DNA from: Gammaproteobacteria bacterium
GTDB lineage: Bacteria; Pseudomonadota; Gammaproteobacteria; Steroidobacterales; Rariloculaceae
Reading direction: 5' to 3'
Assembly: GCA_036381015.1 (NCBI GenBank)
Contig: DASVDR010000011.1
Span: 62,001-126,000, forward strand
DNA length: 64,000 nt
A program made the translations under genes and the position numbers. How positions within the stretch are numbered: position 1 is the stretch's first letter; every line of letters begins with the position of its first letter. This document shows, one piece after another, positions 17,646-27,528 of this stretch. The notes beneath the pieces are model-generated. The model saw only the letters and a list, made by a program, of their open reading frames with translations, had not been told where the DNA came from and searched no databases.

Positions 17646-18604
17646 CCGGCGCGCTTCTCGAGCGCGTCGATCATCGCCGGCACGGCCTCGAAAAGGTCGG
17701 CGACGAGGCCGAGGTCCGCGACCTCGAAGATCGGCGCCTCCGGGTCCTTGTTGATCGCGACGATCGTGCCGGCGTCCTTGATGCCCGTCAGGTGCTGAAT
17801 CGCGCCCGAGATCCCGAGAGCGATATAGAGATCCGGCGCGATGACCTTACCGGTTTGCCCGACCTGAAGGTCGTTCGGCGCGTACCCCGCGTCGACCGCG
17901 GCCCGCGAGGCGCCGATCGCTGCGCCGAGCGCGTCCGCGAGGCGGCCGACCAGCTCGAAGCGCTCGGCGCTGCCCAATGCCCGGCCGCCCGCGACCACCT
18001 TCGTCGCCGTCTGGAGGTCCGGCCGCCCGGTGCGGGTCGCGTCGAGGCGCACGTAGCGGGTGTGGCCGGGCGGCGCGACGCTCGACGTCCACGGCTCGAT
18101 CGGCGCCGGCCGGTCGCTCGGCTCCGCGGGACGGTACGACGCGATTCTGACCGTGCCGACCAGCAGCCGGTCGGGCGCGGCCTCGACCGTGACGATCGCG
18201 TTCCCGGCGTACGTCGGCCGCTTGAAGCGGCGGGGGCCTTCGACGGCCATGATGTCGCTCAGCTGCCCGACGCCGAGCAGCGCCGCCGCGCGCGGCAGCA
18301 GGTCCTTGCCGAACGTCGTCGAAGGGGCGAGGACGTGGGTATAGCCGCGGCCCGCGAGCTCCGCGAGGCGCGGCGCGAGCACGGCGGCGAGCAGCCCTTC
18401 GTGCGCGGCGTCGCGAGCCTCGAGCACGCGGGTGACCCCGCGGATTCGGGCCGCCTCGGCGGCGAGCTCGTCGGCGTCCGCCGTGAACACGACGACGTCG
18501 AGCGACTCGGGCTCGAGCTCGAGCGCGCACGCGACGCATTTCGCGGTGCTTTCCGCGAGGCGCCCGCCGCGGTGCTCGGCGACGACCAGCACCTTCGCCG
18601 TCAC
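17633..18604 (-). CDS. etfA: EtfA, electron transfer flavoprotein alpha subunit
   Basis: FAD-binding subunit that passes electrons from acyl-CoA dehydrogenases to ETF-quinone oxidoreductase. The C-terminal FAD motif is visible as DLYIALGISGAIQHLTGIK followed by DAGTIVAINKDPEAPIFEVADLG (partly quoted); the N-terminal domain has APSTTFGKDLLPRAAALLG. GTG start overlaps the etfB stop as GTGA; 323 residues. The stop codon lies in a GGTGTCWGACACC repeat, so the native C terminus may have been slightly altered (RAGRGV). Confidence 0.95.
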   Translation of the reverse strand: MTAKVLVVAEHRGGRLAESTAKCVACALELEPESLDVVVFTADADELAAEAARIRGVTRVLEARDAAHEGLLAAVLAPRLAELAGRGYTHVLAPSTTFGKDLLPRAAALLGVGQLSDIMAVEGPRRFKRPTYAGNAIVTVEAAPDRLLVGTVRIASYRPAEPSDRPAPIEPWTSSVAPPGHTRYVRLDATRTGRPDLQTATKVVAGGRALGSAERFELVGRLADALGAAIGASRAAVDAGYAPNDLQVGQTGKVIAPDLYIALGISGAIQHLTGIKDAGTIVAINKDPEAPIFEVADLGLVADLFEAVPAMIDALEKRAGRGV

Positions 18605-19359
18605 AGCAGCCCCCGATCGGCCAGCGCTTCGACGAGCTCGGCCGCGTCGCGCACGACGACGCCGCGCCGCCTCGCCTCGGGCTCCTCGACCTTGACCGTG
18701 CGGAACTGCGGCGTCGCATCGACGCCGAGCTCCGCGAGCGGCACGGATTCGTAGGGCTTGCGCTTCGCTTTCAGAATCTCCGGCAGCTTCACGTACCGCG
18801 GCTGATTGAGCCTCAGGTCCGTCGTGACGACGGCGGGGAGCTCCACCTCGATCGTCTCGATGCCGGCATCCACCTCGCGGCCGACGGTGGCGACGCCGTC
18901 CCGGATCTCGACCTTCGATGCGAAGGTGGCCTGCGGCCGGTCCCACAGCGCGGCGAGCATCTGCCCGGTCTGATTGTTGTCGCCGTCGATGGACTGCTTG
19001 CCGAGAAGCACGAGCAGCGGCTGCTCGCGGCGCACGATCGCGAGCAGCGTGCGCGCTACGGCCAGCGGCTCGAGCTCGAGATCGGTGAGGACGTGCACCG
19101 CGCGGTCCGCGCCCATCGCGAGACCGGTGCGCAGCTGCTGCTGCCACTCGGCCGGGCCGATCCCGCAGACGACGACCTCGTCCGCGAGACCTTGCTCCTC
19201 GAGGCGCAGCGCCTCCTCGAGGGCGATCTCGTCGAACGGATTGATGCTCATCTTCGCGCCTTCGGTGGCGACGCCCGAGCCGTCCGGCTTGACGCGCACG
19301 CGCACGTTGTAATCGACGACGCGCTTCAGAGCGACGAGAATTCTTCGCGGATCGGCCAT
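18601..19359 (-). CDS. etfB: EtfB, electron transfer flavoprotein beta subunit
   Basis: 252-residue AMP-binding partner of EtfA. It shows ILVALKRVVDYNVRVRVKPDG near the start, MSINPFDEIALEEALRL, the recognition-loop region QPRYVKLPEILKAKRKP and the signature VELPAVVTTDLRLNQPRY (partly quoted). It overlaps etfA by four bases. The pair fits the fatty-acid oxidation protein encoded at 40.7-42.8 kb. Upstream (19360-19560) only the divergent aminotransferase leader is seen. Confidence 0.95.
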   Translation of the reverse strand: MADPRRILVALKRVVDYNVRVRVKPDGSGVATEGAKMSINPFDEIALEEALRLEEQGLADEVVVCGIGPAEWQQQLRTGLAMGADRAVHVLTDLELEPLAVARTLLAIVRREQPLLVLLGKQSIDGDNNQTGQMLAALWDRPQATFASKVEIRDGVATVGREVDAGIETIEVELPAVVTTDLRLNQPRYVKLPEILKAKRKPYESVPLAELGVDATPQFRTVKVEEPEARRRGVVVRDAAELVEALADRGLL

Positions 19360-19560
19360 CGCATCACCCGGTGCTTTTCCGCCATTCTATCGGCAACGGG
19401 CGCCGCGGCGCTCGCGCGCACGAGCGCGCGCCTTCTCCGTGTCGCCCCGATCCGGGGCCGCACGGATCGCGCGCGCCGCAGCGGCTTGCCGAACCGCTCC
19501 TTTCCGCAGGCTTCGTCTTCGGGGCAGAATAGGCCTCTTTTCGTCGATACGGGTGCGGCC

Positions 19561-20814
19561 GTGGCGTCGAGGCAGACTCATACGATCCAGCCCAGCACGC
19601 AGCTGAAAGGCGTGCGGTACGAGATCCGCGGCAGGCTTGCGCGCCGCGCCCTCGAGCTCGAGCGTCAAGGCTACGAGATCATCTCGCTCAACATCGGCAA
19701 CCCCGGGCGCTTCGGGTTTCGCACGCCGGAGACGATGCGCCTCGCGATGATCGAGAATCTCGCCGCCGCGGAAGGGTACTGCCACCAGAAGGGCATCTTT
19801 CCGGCCCGCGAAGCCGTCGTGATGCAGCAGCAGGAGCGCGGCGTCTTCGACACCACGGCCGACCACGTCTTCATCGGCAACGGCGTCAGCGAGCTGATCG
19901 ATCTCACGCTGCGCGCGCTGCTGAACCCGGGCGACGAGGTGCTGATCCCGAGCCCCGACTATCCGTTGTGGACGGCGGCGACGACGTTGAACGGCGGCCG
20001 CGCCGTGTACTACCCGTGCCCGGAGGATCAGAAGTTCAATCCCGACGTCGACGCGATCGAGAAGCTCGTCACGCCCCGCACCCGGGCGCTGGTCGTGATC
20101 AATCCGAACAACCCCACGGGCGCGGTGTACGAGCGCGAGTGTCTCGCGGGGCTTGCGCGCGTCGCGGAGAAGCACGGCCTCGTCGTGCTGAGCGACGAGA
20201 TCTACGACCAGATGGTGTACGACGACGCCGAGTTCGTGCCGATGGCGACGCTTGCGCGCAATACGCTGTGCGGCACGTTCAGCGGCCTTTCGAAGGTGTA
20301 CCGCGCCTGCGGGTACCGCGTCGGCTGGGTCGCGTTCAGCGGCACCCTCGACCGGGCGGAGCCGTTCTTGACCGGCATGGATCTCCTCGCCGCGCTGCGG
20401 CTCTGCAGCAACGTGCCCGGGCAGTGGGCCGTGCAGACCGCGCTCGGCGGCTACCAGAGCATCTCGCAGCTTTGCGGGCGCGGCGGCCGTCTCTACGAGT
20501 CGCGCCGCGTCGTGATCGACGCGGTTACGCGCAGCCGTTTTCTCCACCTCGTGCCGCCGCGCGGCTCGATGTACGCCTTCATCGGCGTCGATACGCGGCA
20601 GCTGCCCGGCTTCGACGACGAGGCGTTCGCGATGGAGCTGCTCGAGCAGAAGCATGTGCTCGTGGCGCCCGGGTCGAGCTTCAATACGCCTTATCGCGAT
20701 CATTTCCGGATCACGACGCTGCCCGACGAGGATCAGCTCACCGAGGTGTTCAAGCGGATCGAGGACGTGCTGTCGCAGATGTCCCGGCATCCGCCGAAGC
20801 TCGAAACCGCATAG
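19561..20814 (+). CDS. AlaA-like PLP-dependent aminotransferase
   Basis: 417-residue fold-type I aminotransferase. It shows NIGNPGRFGF, GNGVSELIDLTLRALL, the NPNNPTGAVY turn, VLSDEIYDQMVYD and the PLP lysine in FSGLSKVYRACGYRVGW. This set resembles AlaA/YfbQ-type glutamate-pyruvate aminotransferases, which form alanine. The GTG start at 19561 precedes the QPSTQLKGVRYEIRG beginning typical of the group; the ribosome site is weak. It is divergent from etfBA. Confidence 0.88.
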   Translation: MASRQTHTIQPSTQLKGVRYEIRGRLARRALELERQGYEIISLNIGNPGRFGFRTPETMRLAMIENLAAAEGYCHQKGIFPAREAVVMQQQERGVFDTTADHVFIGNGVSELIDLTLRALLNPGDEVLIPSPDYPLWTAATTLNGGRAVYYPCPEDQKFNPDVDAIEKLVTPRTRALVVINPNNPTGAVYERECLAGLARVAEKHGLVVLSDEIYDQMVYDDAEFVPMATLARNTLCGTFSGLSKVYRACGYRVGWVAFSGTLDRAEPFLTGMDLLAALRLCSNVPGQWAVQTALGGYQSISQLCGRGGRLYESRRVVIDAVTRSRFLHLVPPRGSMYAFIGVDTRQLPGFDDEAFAMELLEQKHVLVAPGSSFNTPYRDHFRITTLPDEDQLTEVFKRIEDVLSQMSRHPPKLETA

Positions 20815-20853
20815 ACGGCGCGGCCGCGCGCCGTCCGGGTAACGACGCAAGCT

Positions 20854-23472
20854 TTGTCCGCGACTTCGCCGGTCGACCCGCTCCGGTCTCCGCAGGCCAC
20901 GCACGTGGTCGCGGATCGCCTCGCCGCGCGCCAATGGGAAGCCTATCTCGCCGAGCGCGTCGTCGGGCGCGAATGCCGAGCTTGGCCCGGGCCGCTGGCC
21001 GAGACGTATCGCGAGTGGACCGAGCGCATCTGGCTCTTGCGCGCGGCGCCGGACGCGCCCGTGCTGCTCGCGCCGCGGCAGTCCGCGGCGCTGTGGCGCC
21101 GGGTCGTCGCCGAGTCCGCCGAAGGCCCCGAGCTTCTCGGCGTCGCGGGGGCCGCGGCCTGGGCGGAGGACGCCTGGCGCCGGGTCGCGGCGTGGCGCAT
21201 CGATCTCCGGCCCTTCGACGCGGCGCGGCACGGCACGGACTTCGGCGCCTTTCTGCGCTGGGCCGAGGACTACCGGACGCGGCTCGCCGACGGCGGCTGG
21301 ATCGACGCGGCCGGGCTCGACGCCGCGCTCGCGGCCGCCGTCGAGCTGCCGTCGGTCCCGGTCGTGCTCGCCGACTTCGAGGCGACGCCCGCGCAGGAGA
21401 AGGTGATCGAGCGCTTGCGCGCGTCGGGCGCGACGATCACGACCGCGGCGCCGCCCGAGTGCCCGGGCGCCGCGTATCGCATCCGCTGCGCGGACCCGCT
21501 CGACGAACTGCGGGCGGCCGCGGCGTGGGCCGCGCGCCGGCTCGATGAGCATCCGTCCGCGCGGGTCGCGATCGTCGTCGACGACCTCGCGGAGCGTGCG
21601 GACGAGGTCCGCCGCGCGCTGCTCGAGACGCTCGGCGGCGGGAACGCGTCGCCGCCGCCGCTGTTCGTCGCCGCACCCGCGGCCGACGTCGACGCGCTGC
21701 CGCTCGCGGGGGCCGCGTTGAATGCGCTCGAGCTGGTCTCGCCGAAAGGCGCCTTTTCGCACCTGAGCCGCTGGCTCCGCAACCCGCGGTTCCACTGGGA
21801 TCCTCGTTCGTCCGCCGCGGCGGCCCGCGCCGAGGCGAAGCTCCGGGAGGCGCTCGGCGCGAGCTTGCCGTTCCTCGAGGCGTATCGTCGCGCGGGGCTG
21901 GCCGACCGCCTCCGGGCGGCGGCGCCGGACGCGGCCGCCAAGCTCGACGCCGCGCTCGATTTGCTCGGCCTCGACGGCGCCGCGCGCACACCGGCCCAGT
22001 GGGTCCGCATTTGGCCGCCGGTCCTCGAAGCGCTCGGTTGGCCCGGCTGGCCCGAAGGCGACGCGGCCGGCGACGCCGAGCGGCAGTCGTGGGAGCGGGC
22101 GCTCGAGGACGTCGCGCGGCTCACGCCGATCGTCGGCGCCATCCGCGCGCCGCGGGCGCTCGCCGAGCTCGAAGCCGGCTTGCGCGGCGGCCCCCTGGCT
22201 CCGATGCCCGTCACGGGCATTCACGTGCTCGCCGACCTCGGCGACGTCGGCCCGGGCTACGCCGGGTGCTGGGTCGCGGGCGTCGCGGCCACCGCGTATC
22301 CGCGGCCGGTGCGGGTGAATCCGCTGTTGCCGCGAAGCCTGCAAGCGGAGCACGGTCTGCCGTGGTCCTCGCCGCGCGACGCGCTGCTTCGCTCGCGCGC
22401 GCTCGTCGCCCGGCTGATCGCGCGCGTCCCGGAGGCGGTCCTGAGCTGGCCTGCGCGCGTGCGCGACGAGGCGGCCGATCCGAGCCCGCTAATCCGCGAC
22501 CTCCGGCCCTTGGAGCGTCCCATCCCCGGGCCGGCGCGGCGCCCCGACCCGCCGCCGCGCGCACGGGAAACGGTGGCCGATCCGCCGCCGCCTCTCGCCG
22601 AGCCCGAGATTCGCGGCGGCGTTGCCGCCGTCGCCGCGCAAGCGCTGTGCCCGCTGCGCGCCTTCTGCGAGCACCGGCTCGGCGCCCGTCCGCTCGCGAG
22701 GCCTGAGCCCGGAGTCCCGGCCCGTCTCCAAGGCGTGATCCTGCATCGTGCACTCGAGCGATTCGTCCGCCGCTACGCGAGCCGCGACGCGCTCTCCGCC
22801 GCCGCCGGGCCCGAGATCGCGGCCGCGGCGCGAAGCGCGACGCGGGCCGCGGCCGCGGAAACGTTCGGAGCCGCGCGGGATGCGCTTCCCGCGCTGCTCG
22901 AGATCGAATCGCAGCGCGCGGCGGCGCTGATCGAGGCGTTCGCCGCGAAAGAGCTCGAGCGGTCGCCTTATCGGGTAAAGGCGCTCGAGTGGCCGCTCGA
23001 GATCGAGATCCGCGGCAAGACGATTCGCTGTCGAATCGACCGCGTCGACGAGCTCGCGGGCGGCGACGGGCTGGCCGTGATCGACTACAAGTCCGGACAC
23101 GCGCCGCAGGCGCCTCGGGCGGATGCGCTGCGCGGGGACCTGCAGCTCCCGATCTACGCGGTCGCGCTCTCGCCGGGCGTCGCCGCGCTCGCGGTCGCGG
23201 CGCTCCGCGCCGAGCGAGTCGGCTATCTCGGCATCTGGCCGCGCGGCGCGTTCCCCGGTCGTCCCCGCGATACCGGCGAGCACGCGACGCTCGACGCGCT
23301 GATCGAGGCGTGGCGCTCGGCGATCCACGCGCTCGTCGATGCGTACGCGGCGGGCGATACGCGCTTCTTTCTGGGGGACGACGCAGCTGCGGGGCCGTAC
23401 GCGCCGCTGACGCGCGTGCACGAGCAAACGGCGCTGCACCGCGGCTGGCTCGCGCCATGGAGCCCGCCGTGA
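20854..23472 (+). CDS. PD-(D/E)XK nuclease protein, AddB-like (TIGR03623-type DNA repair protein)
   Basis: 872 residues. The N-terminal and middle parts look like an inactive helicase fold, and the C-terminal nuclease motif reads CRIDRVDELAGGDGLAVIDYKSG with the catalytic Asp and D-x-K. A VIDYKSG motif plus a helicase encoded directly downstream is the AddB/AddA (RexBA) arrangement for end resection. The start is uncertain: TTG at 20854 is used, and no good ribosome site was found. It overlaps the helicase gene by 16 bases. Confidence 0.8.
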   Translation: MSATSPVDPLRSPQATHVVADRLAARQWEAYLAERVVGRECRAWPGPLAETYREWTERIWLLRAAPDAPVLLAPRQSAALWRRVVAESAEGPELLGVAGAAAWAEDAWRRVAAWRIDLRPFDAARHGTDFGAFLRWAEDYRTRLADGGWIDAAGLDAALAAAVELPSVPVVLADFEATPAQEKVIERLRASGATITTAAPPECPGAAYRIRCADPLDELRAAAAWAARRLDEHPSARVAIVVDDLAERADEVRRALLETLGGGNASPPPLFVAAPAADVDALPLAGAALNALELVSPKGAFSHLSRWLRNPRFHWDPRSSAAAARAEAKLREALGASLPFLEAYRRAGLADRLRAAAPDAAAKLDAALDLLGLDGAARTPAQWVRIWPPVLEALGWPGWPEGDAAGDAERQSWERALEDVARLTPIVGAIRAPRALAELEAGLRGGPLAPMPVTGIHVLADLGDVGPGYAGCWVAGVAATAYPRPVRVNPLLPRSLQAEHGLPWSSPRDALLRSRALVARLIARVPEAVLSWPARVRDEAADPSPLIRDLRPLERPIPGPARRPDPPPRARETVADPPPPLAEPEIRGGVAAVAAQALCPLRAFCEHRLGARPLARPEPGVPARLQGVILHRALERFVRRYASRDALSAAAGPEIAAAARSATRAAAAETFGAARDALPALLEIESQRAAALIEAFAAKELERSPYRVKALEWPLEIEIRGKTIRCRIDRVDELAGGDGLAVIDYKSGHAPQAPRADALRGDLQLPIYAVALSPGVAALAVAALRAERVGYLGIWPRGAFPGRPRDTGEHATLDALIEAWRSAIHALVDAYAAGDTRFFLGDDAAAGPYAPLTRVHEQTALHRGWLAPWSPP

Positions 23473-26400
23473 CCGACGAGGCCGCGCGGCGCGAGGCGCT
23501 CGATCCTCGGCGCTCGTTCATCGTTCAGGCGCCGGCCGGATCCGGGAAGACGGAGCTCCTTATTCAGCGCTACCTCACGCTGCTCGCGACCGTCGACGAG
23601 CCGGAGCAGGTCGTCGCGATCACCTTCACGCGCAAGGCCGCCGCCGAGATGCGCCGGCGCGTGGCCCGCGCGCTGCAGGAGGCGGCGTGCGGCGCGAGCG
23701 CCGCCGAGCCGCACCGGGCGGCGACGCTCCGTCTCGCGCAGCGCGTGCTCGCGCGAAGCGACGAGCGCGAGTGGGCGCTCGCCGAGCACTCGAGGCGCAT
23801 GCGGATCGAGACGCTCGATGCGCTGAACGCGCGCCTCGCGCGGCAGCTGCCGACGTCGTCGAACGGCGTCGCCGGCGCGCGGATCGTGGAAGACGCGGCC
23901 GAGCACTATCGGCTCGCCGCCGCACGCACGGTCGCCGAGCTCGGGGATCGCGGCGAGCTCGGTGTTGCGCTTCGGCGGCTGCTCGGCTATTGCGAGCATT
24001 CCGTCGCGCGGCTCGAGACGTTGCTCGCGGAGCTGTTGCCGAAACGCGAGCAATGGCTTCGCCACTTCGCGCTGCACGACGAAGCGGCCTTGCGCCACGA
24101 TCTCGAGGCGGCCCTCGGCCGGCTCGTCTCCGAAGCGCTCGAGGCGGCCGCGAAAGCGCTGCCTCCGGAGCTCGAGCAAGCGCTGCCGCCGCTGCTCGCG
24201 CACGCCGCCCGGCACGCCGAGACGGCGGAGCTGCGCGCGGCGTTCGCGCCCTGGCTCGGCGGCGTGCGCGCGGACGCCGCGTTCGACCGCTTGGACTCCT
24301 GGCACGCGGCCGCGCGCCTCTTGCTCACGAAGCAGAACGAATGGCGCCGGCGCCTCGACCGTGCGCTCGGCTTCGGCCCGGCGCACCCGAGCGAGCGGGT
24401 CCGCCTGCGGCGCCTGCTCGACGGCCTCGCGGCGAATGAGCGCGCGCGCCTCGCTCTCGCCGACGCGCGGCGCTTGCCGCGCCCGCAATATTCCGATGAG
24501 CAGTGGGCGGCGCTCGCGGCGCTCCGCATCGTGCTGCGCCGGCTCGCGGCGGAGCTGCGCGTCGTCTTCGCCGAGCGCCAGGCGGTCGACTTCGTCGAGC
24601 TCGCGCTCGCGGCCCAGCAGGCCCTGGCCGGCGCGGACGGGCCGTCCGACCTGCTGCTCGCTCTCGACTACCGCGTGCAGCACGTGCTCGTCGACGAGTT
24701 TCAAGATACGTCGCACTCGCAGCTTCGCCTGCTCGAGCTGCTGACCTCCGGCTGGGAGCCGGGCGACGGGAGGACGCTGTTTCTGGTCGGGGATCCGATG
24801 CAGTCGATCTACCGCTTCCGGGACGCGGACATGTCGCTGTTCCTGCGCGTTCGCCGCGACGGGGTAGGGTGCGTGCGCTGCCATCCGCTGACGCTCGAGC
24901 GAAACTTCCGCAGCGCCCCGGCCGTGGTCGACTGGGTGAACGAAACCTTCGCGCGCGCGTTTCCCGATGCCGACGACATCGGCGCGGGCGCGGCTCGCTT
25001 CTCGGCGTGCCGTGCGGTTCGCGCCGAAGCTCCCGACACTTGCGTGCGCATGCACGCGATGCGCACGGACGACGACGAGGAAGAGCTGCGCGCGGCTCTC
25101 GAGATCGTCGAGCGCGAGCATCGGCGGGCGCCGGAGGAGTCGCTGGCCGTCCTCGTGCGCAGCCGCACGCATCTCGCCGGGCTGCACGAGCATCTCCGCG
25201 CGCGCGGTCTCGCCGTCTCGGCCCCCGAGATCGATCCGCTCCACGAGCATCAGGTTGTTCAGGATCTGATCGGCCTGACGCGCGCGCTGACGCACGCCGG
25301 CGACCGCATCGCGTGGCTCGGCGTGCTGCACGCGCCGTGGTGCGGCATCGGCTGGCGCGACCTCGAGGCACTCTGCGGCGCGGAGCGCGACCGCACGGTT
25401 TGGGAGCTGCTCCACGATCACGCGGCGCTCGCGCGCGTCGGCGAGGACGCGCGCGTGCGCCTCGAATGGATCAAGGCGCGCTTCGCGGAGGCTTTCGAGC
25501 GGCGGGACGCGAGTCCCTTCGCCGACTGGATCGAACGAACGTGGATCGCGCTCGACGGCCCCGCTTGCCTCGATTCGGAGGACGACCGCGAGCGCGCGCA
25601 AGTCTTCTTCGCGACGCTCGCGCGGCTGTCCCGCCGCGGCGATCTCGACGATCCCGCGGCGCTGGAGGAAGCGTTCCGCACGCCGCTTCCGTACTCGTCG
25701 GCTCCGGAGGGCGGCATCGAGATCATGACGATCCACCGCGCGAAGGGGCTCGAGTTCGACACCGTCGTGCTGCTCGGTCTCGGTCGCGAGCCGCGTCGTG
25801 ACGAGGCGAAGGCGCTCTACTGGATGCAGCGCGTCGCGAACGACGGCAGCGAGGACCTGATCATCGCGCCGCTGAATCGCCCGGGAGCCGAGGACGCGTT
25901 GACCGCGACGATCCGCCGCGCAGACGACGCGCGCGAGCAGGCCGAGAGGACGCGGCTGCTCTACGTGGCGGCAACGCGCGCGAAGAAGCGGTTGCACCTC
26001 GTCGGCCGGATCGCCGCGCTCGCGGACGCGCCGCCCGAGCGCAGCCTTCTGGTGCCGCTTTGGCCCGCAGTGGCGGAGCGGTTCGGACCGAAGGCGGAGG
26101 CGCCTCCGGCGAGCGCCGAGGAGCCGGAGGCAGTGCAGCCGGTGCTGCGCCGCCTCGCCGACGGCTTCGATGCAGGCAACGGCCGTACCCGCGCCGACGC
26201 CGAGCCGCCGCCCCCGGCCGCGGGTCGGCCGCGGTTCGAGTGGGCCGGGCTGCCCGCCGTGCAGATCGGCACCGTCGTGCACCGGTGGCTGCATCGCGTG
26301 GCCGCGGCAGGGCTCGATGCTTTCGACGCCGCCGCGATTCGCGCGTCGACGCGCACCTTCCGCCGCGAGCTCGAGGTGCTCGGCCTCGAAAGCGACGAGG

Positions 26401-26783
26401 CGTCGGCCGGCGCCGACGCGGTCGCCCGAGCGCTCGCATTCACGCTGACCGACGACCGCGGGCGTTGGATCCTCGGTCCCCGTGCAGAGGCACGCTCGGA
26501 GCTCGCGCTCACCGTGCGCAACGGCGTCTTCCTCGAGCACGTGCGTCTCGATCGCACCTTCGTGGAGGAGGGCACGCGTTGGATCATCGACTTCAAGACG
26601 GGCTCGCACGAAGGCGCGGACGTCGACGCGTTTCTCGACGCCGAGGTGGAGCGGTGGCGCGCGCAGCTCGAGCGCTACGCCGCGGCGATCGCCGAGATCG
26701 ATCCGCGGCCGATCACTGCCGGGCTTTATTTTCCGATGCTGCGGGCGTTCCGCTGCTGGCCGGCGGGCGGAGCGAGCCGGTGA
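23457..26783 (+). CDS. UvrD-family helicase with C-terminal nuclease-like domain, AddA-like
   Basis: About 1108 residues. Helicase motifs are clear: Walker A APAGSGKTEL, motif Ia ITFTRKAAAEMRRRV, Walker B LVDEFQDTSHSQ, motif III GDPMQSIYRFRDAD, motif IV LERNFRS, motif V TIHRAKGLEFDTVVLLG and motif VI LLYVAATRAKKRL. The C-terminal WIIDFKTGSHEG matches an AddA-type nuclease motif. With the upstream protein it probably forms an AddAB-like recombination machine. ATG 23457 is used; GTG 23469 with a GTGA overlap is equally plausible. Its last 71 bases overlap the convergent gspN. Confidence 0.88.
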   Translation: MEPAVTDEAARREALDPRRSFIVQAPAGSGKTELLIQRYLTLLATVDEPEQVVAITFTRKAAAEMRRRVARALQEAACGASAAEPHRAATLRLAQRVLARSDEREWALAEHSRRMRIETLDALNARLARQLPTSSNGVAGARIVEDAAEHYRLAAARTVAELGDRGELGVALRRLLGYCEHSVARLETLLAELLPKREQWLRHFALHDEAALRHDLEAALGRLVSEALEAAAKALPPELEQALPPLLAHAARHAETAELRAAFAPWLGGVRADAAFDRLDSWHAAARLLLTKQNEWRRRLDRALGFGPAHPSERVRLRRLLDGLAANERARLALADARRLPRPQYSDEQWAALAALRIVLRRLAAELRVVFAERQAVDFVELALAAQQALAGADGPSDLLLALDYRVQHVLVDEFQDTSHSQLRLLELLTSGWEPGDGRTLFLVGDPMQSIYRFRDADMSLFLRVRRDGVGCVRCHPLTLERNFRSAPAVVDWVNETFARAFPDADDIGAGAARFSACRAVRAEAPDTCVRMHAMRTDDDEEELRAALEIVEREHRRAPEESLAVLVRSRTHLAGLHEHLRARGLAVSAPEIDPLHEHQVVQDLIGLTRALTHAGDRIAWLGVLHAPWCGIGWRDLEALCGAERDRTVWELLHDHAALARVGEDARVRLEWIKARFAEAFERRDASPFADWIERTWIALDGPACLDSEDDRERAQVFFATLARLSRRGDLDDPAALEEAFRTPLPYSSAPEGGIEIMTIHRAKGLEFDTVVLLGLGREPRRDEAKALYWMQRVANDGSEDLIIAPLNRPGAEDALTATIRRADDAREQAERTRLLYVAATRAKKRLHLVGRIAALADAPPERSLLVPLWPAVAERFGPKAEAPPASAEEPEAVQPVLRRLADGFDAGNGRTRADAEPPPPAAGRPRFEWAGLPAVQIGTVVHRWLHRVAAAGLDAFDAAAIRASTRTFRRELEVLGLESDEASAGADAVARALAFTLTDDRGRWILGPRAEARSELALTVRNGVFLEHVRLDRTFVEEGTRWIIDFKTGSHEGADVDAFLDAEVERWRAQLERYAAAIAEIDPRPITAGLYFPMLRAFRCWPAGGASR

Positions 26784-27525
26784 GCTCGAACGGCCGCTTT
26801 CCGCCGGCTTCGGGCGGCCCGGTCATCAGCTCGAGCCCCTGCACGAGCTCGGGCGGCGCGCCGGCGCGAGCCGCGACGAGCCCCGCGAGGCGGTAACCGC
26901 CGTCGGGCTCGAGCGCGAGCGTGCCGGTGACCTCGAGCGGACCGCCGGTGTCGCGAAGCTCGCCGAGAATACCGGGATCGGGCGTCTCCGCGAACGTGAG
27001 CTCATAACCGCCGAGCGGAATCAGCCCGGGATGTCGGACGGGTAGAAGCGGCGGCACCGCGAGCTCCGCGACTTGCGCCTCGCCGACGAGCTCGACGGGC
27101 CAGCCGTCACGAATCTCGGCACGCTCGAGCGAGATGCGGAGCTGCCCTTCGACGCCGGCGAGCGGGACGAGCGGCGAGAGTGCCGCGACGCTGATGCCCG
27201 CCCGCACGTTGCGCAGCACCGCCGTGCGCGGCGTCACCCGCACGTCGCCTTGGATGACGCCGTCGGCGAGCCTCGCCTCGACGTGCGCGGCCACGCGGCC
27301 CGTGAGCAGCGGAAGCGCGTCGACTTGCCAGCTGACGTCGCGCAGCGGCAGACCGACGACCGACCCGACGGCGGCGCCGCCGGACCAGACGGTGCCCTCG
27401 ACGCCGGCGAGCCGGACGGTCTCCGGCGCGAACAGCCGATAGGCAGTCGCGGCTGGAAACGTCGAGAGCGCGAACGCGACATACGCGCCGATGCCGAGCG
27501 CAAGCCAGGCGTACTTGCTCGGCAT
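26713..27525 (-). CDS. gspN: GspN, type II secretion system protein N
   Basis: 270 residues with one N-terminal membrane anchor (ALGIGAYVAFALSTFPAATA) and a periplasmic region typical of T2SN: GVEGTVWSGGAA near the start and repeated beta segments such as LPLRDVSWQVDALPLLTG. Last gene of the gsp block, four bases after gspM. The final 71 bases run into the 3' end of the convergent helicase gene. Confidence 0.85.
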   Translation of the reverse strand: MPSKYAWLALGIGAYVAFALSTFPAATAYRLFAPETVRLAGVEGTVWSGGAAVGSVVGLPLRDVSWQVDALPLLTGRVAAHVEARLADGVIQGDVRVTPRTAVLRNVRAGISVAALSPLVPLAGVEGQLRISLERAEIRDGWPVELVGEAQVAELAVPPLLPVRHPGLIPLGGYELTFAETPDPGILGELRDTGGPLEVTGTLALEPDGGYRLAGLVAARAGAPPELVQGLELMTGPPEAGGKRPFELTGSLRPPASSGTPAASENKARQ

Positions 27526-27528
27526 CGA

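Noticed and set aside
19387-22353. Very long antisense open frame (988 codons) opposite the aminotransferase and nuclease genes
   Set aside because: High GC with G/C at third positions leaves long stop-free antisense frames. Its product is Arg/Glu-rich low complexity with no domain, and the plus-strand genes have clear motifs.
23223-26609. Antisense open frame of over 1100 codons opposite the helicase gene
   Set aside because: Same codon-composition artefact. The sense strand carries a complete UvrD motif set.
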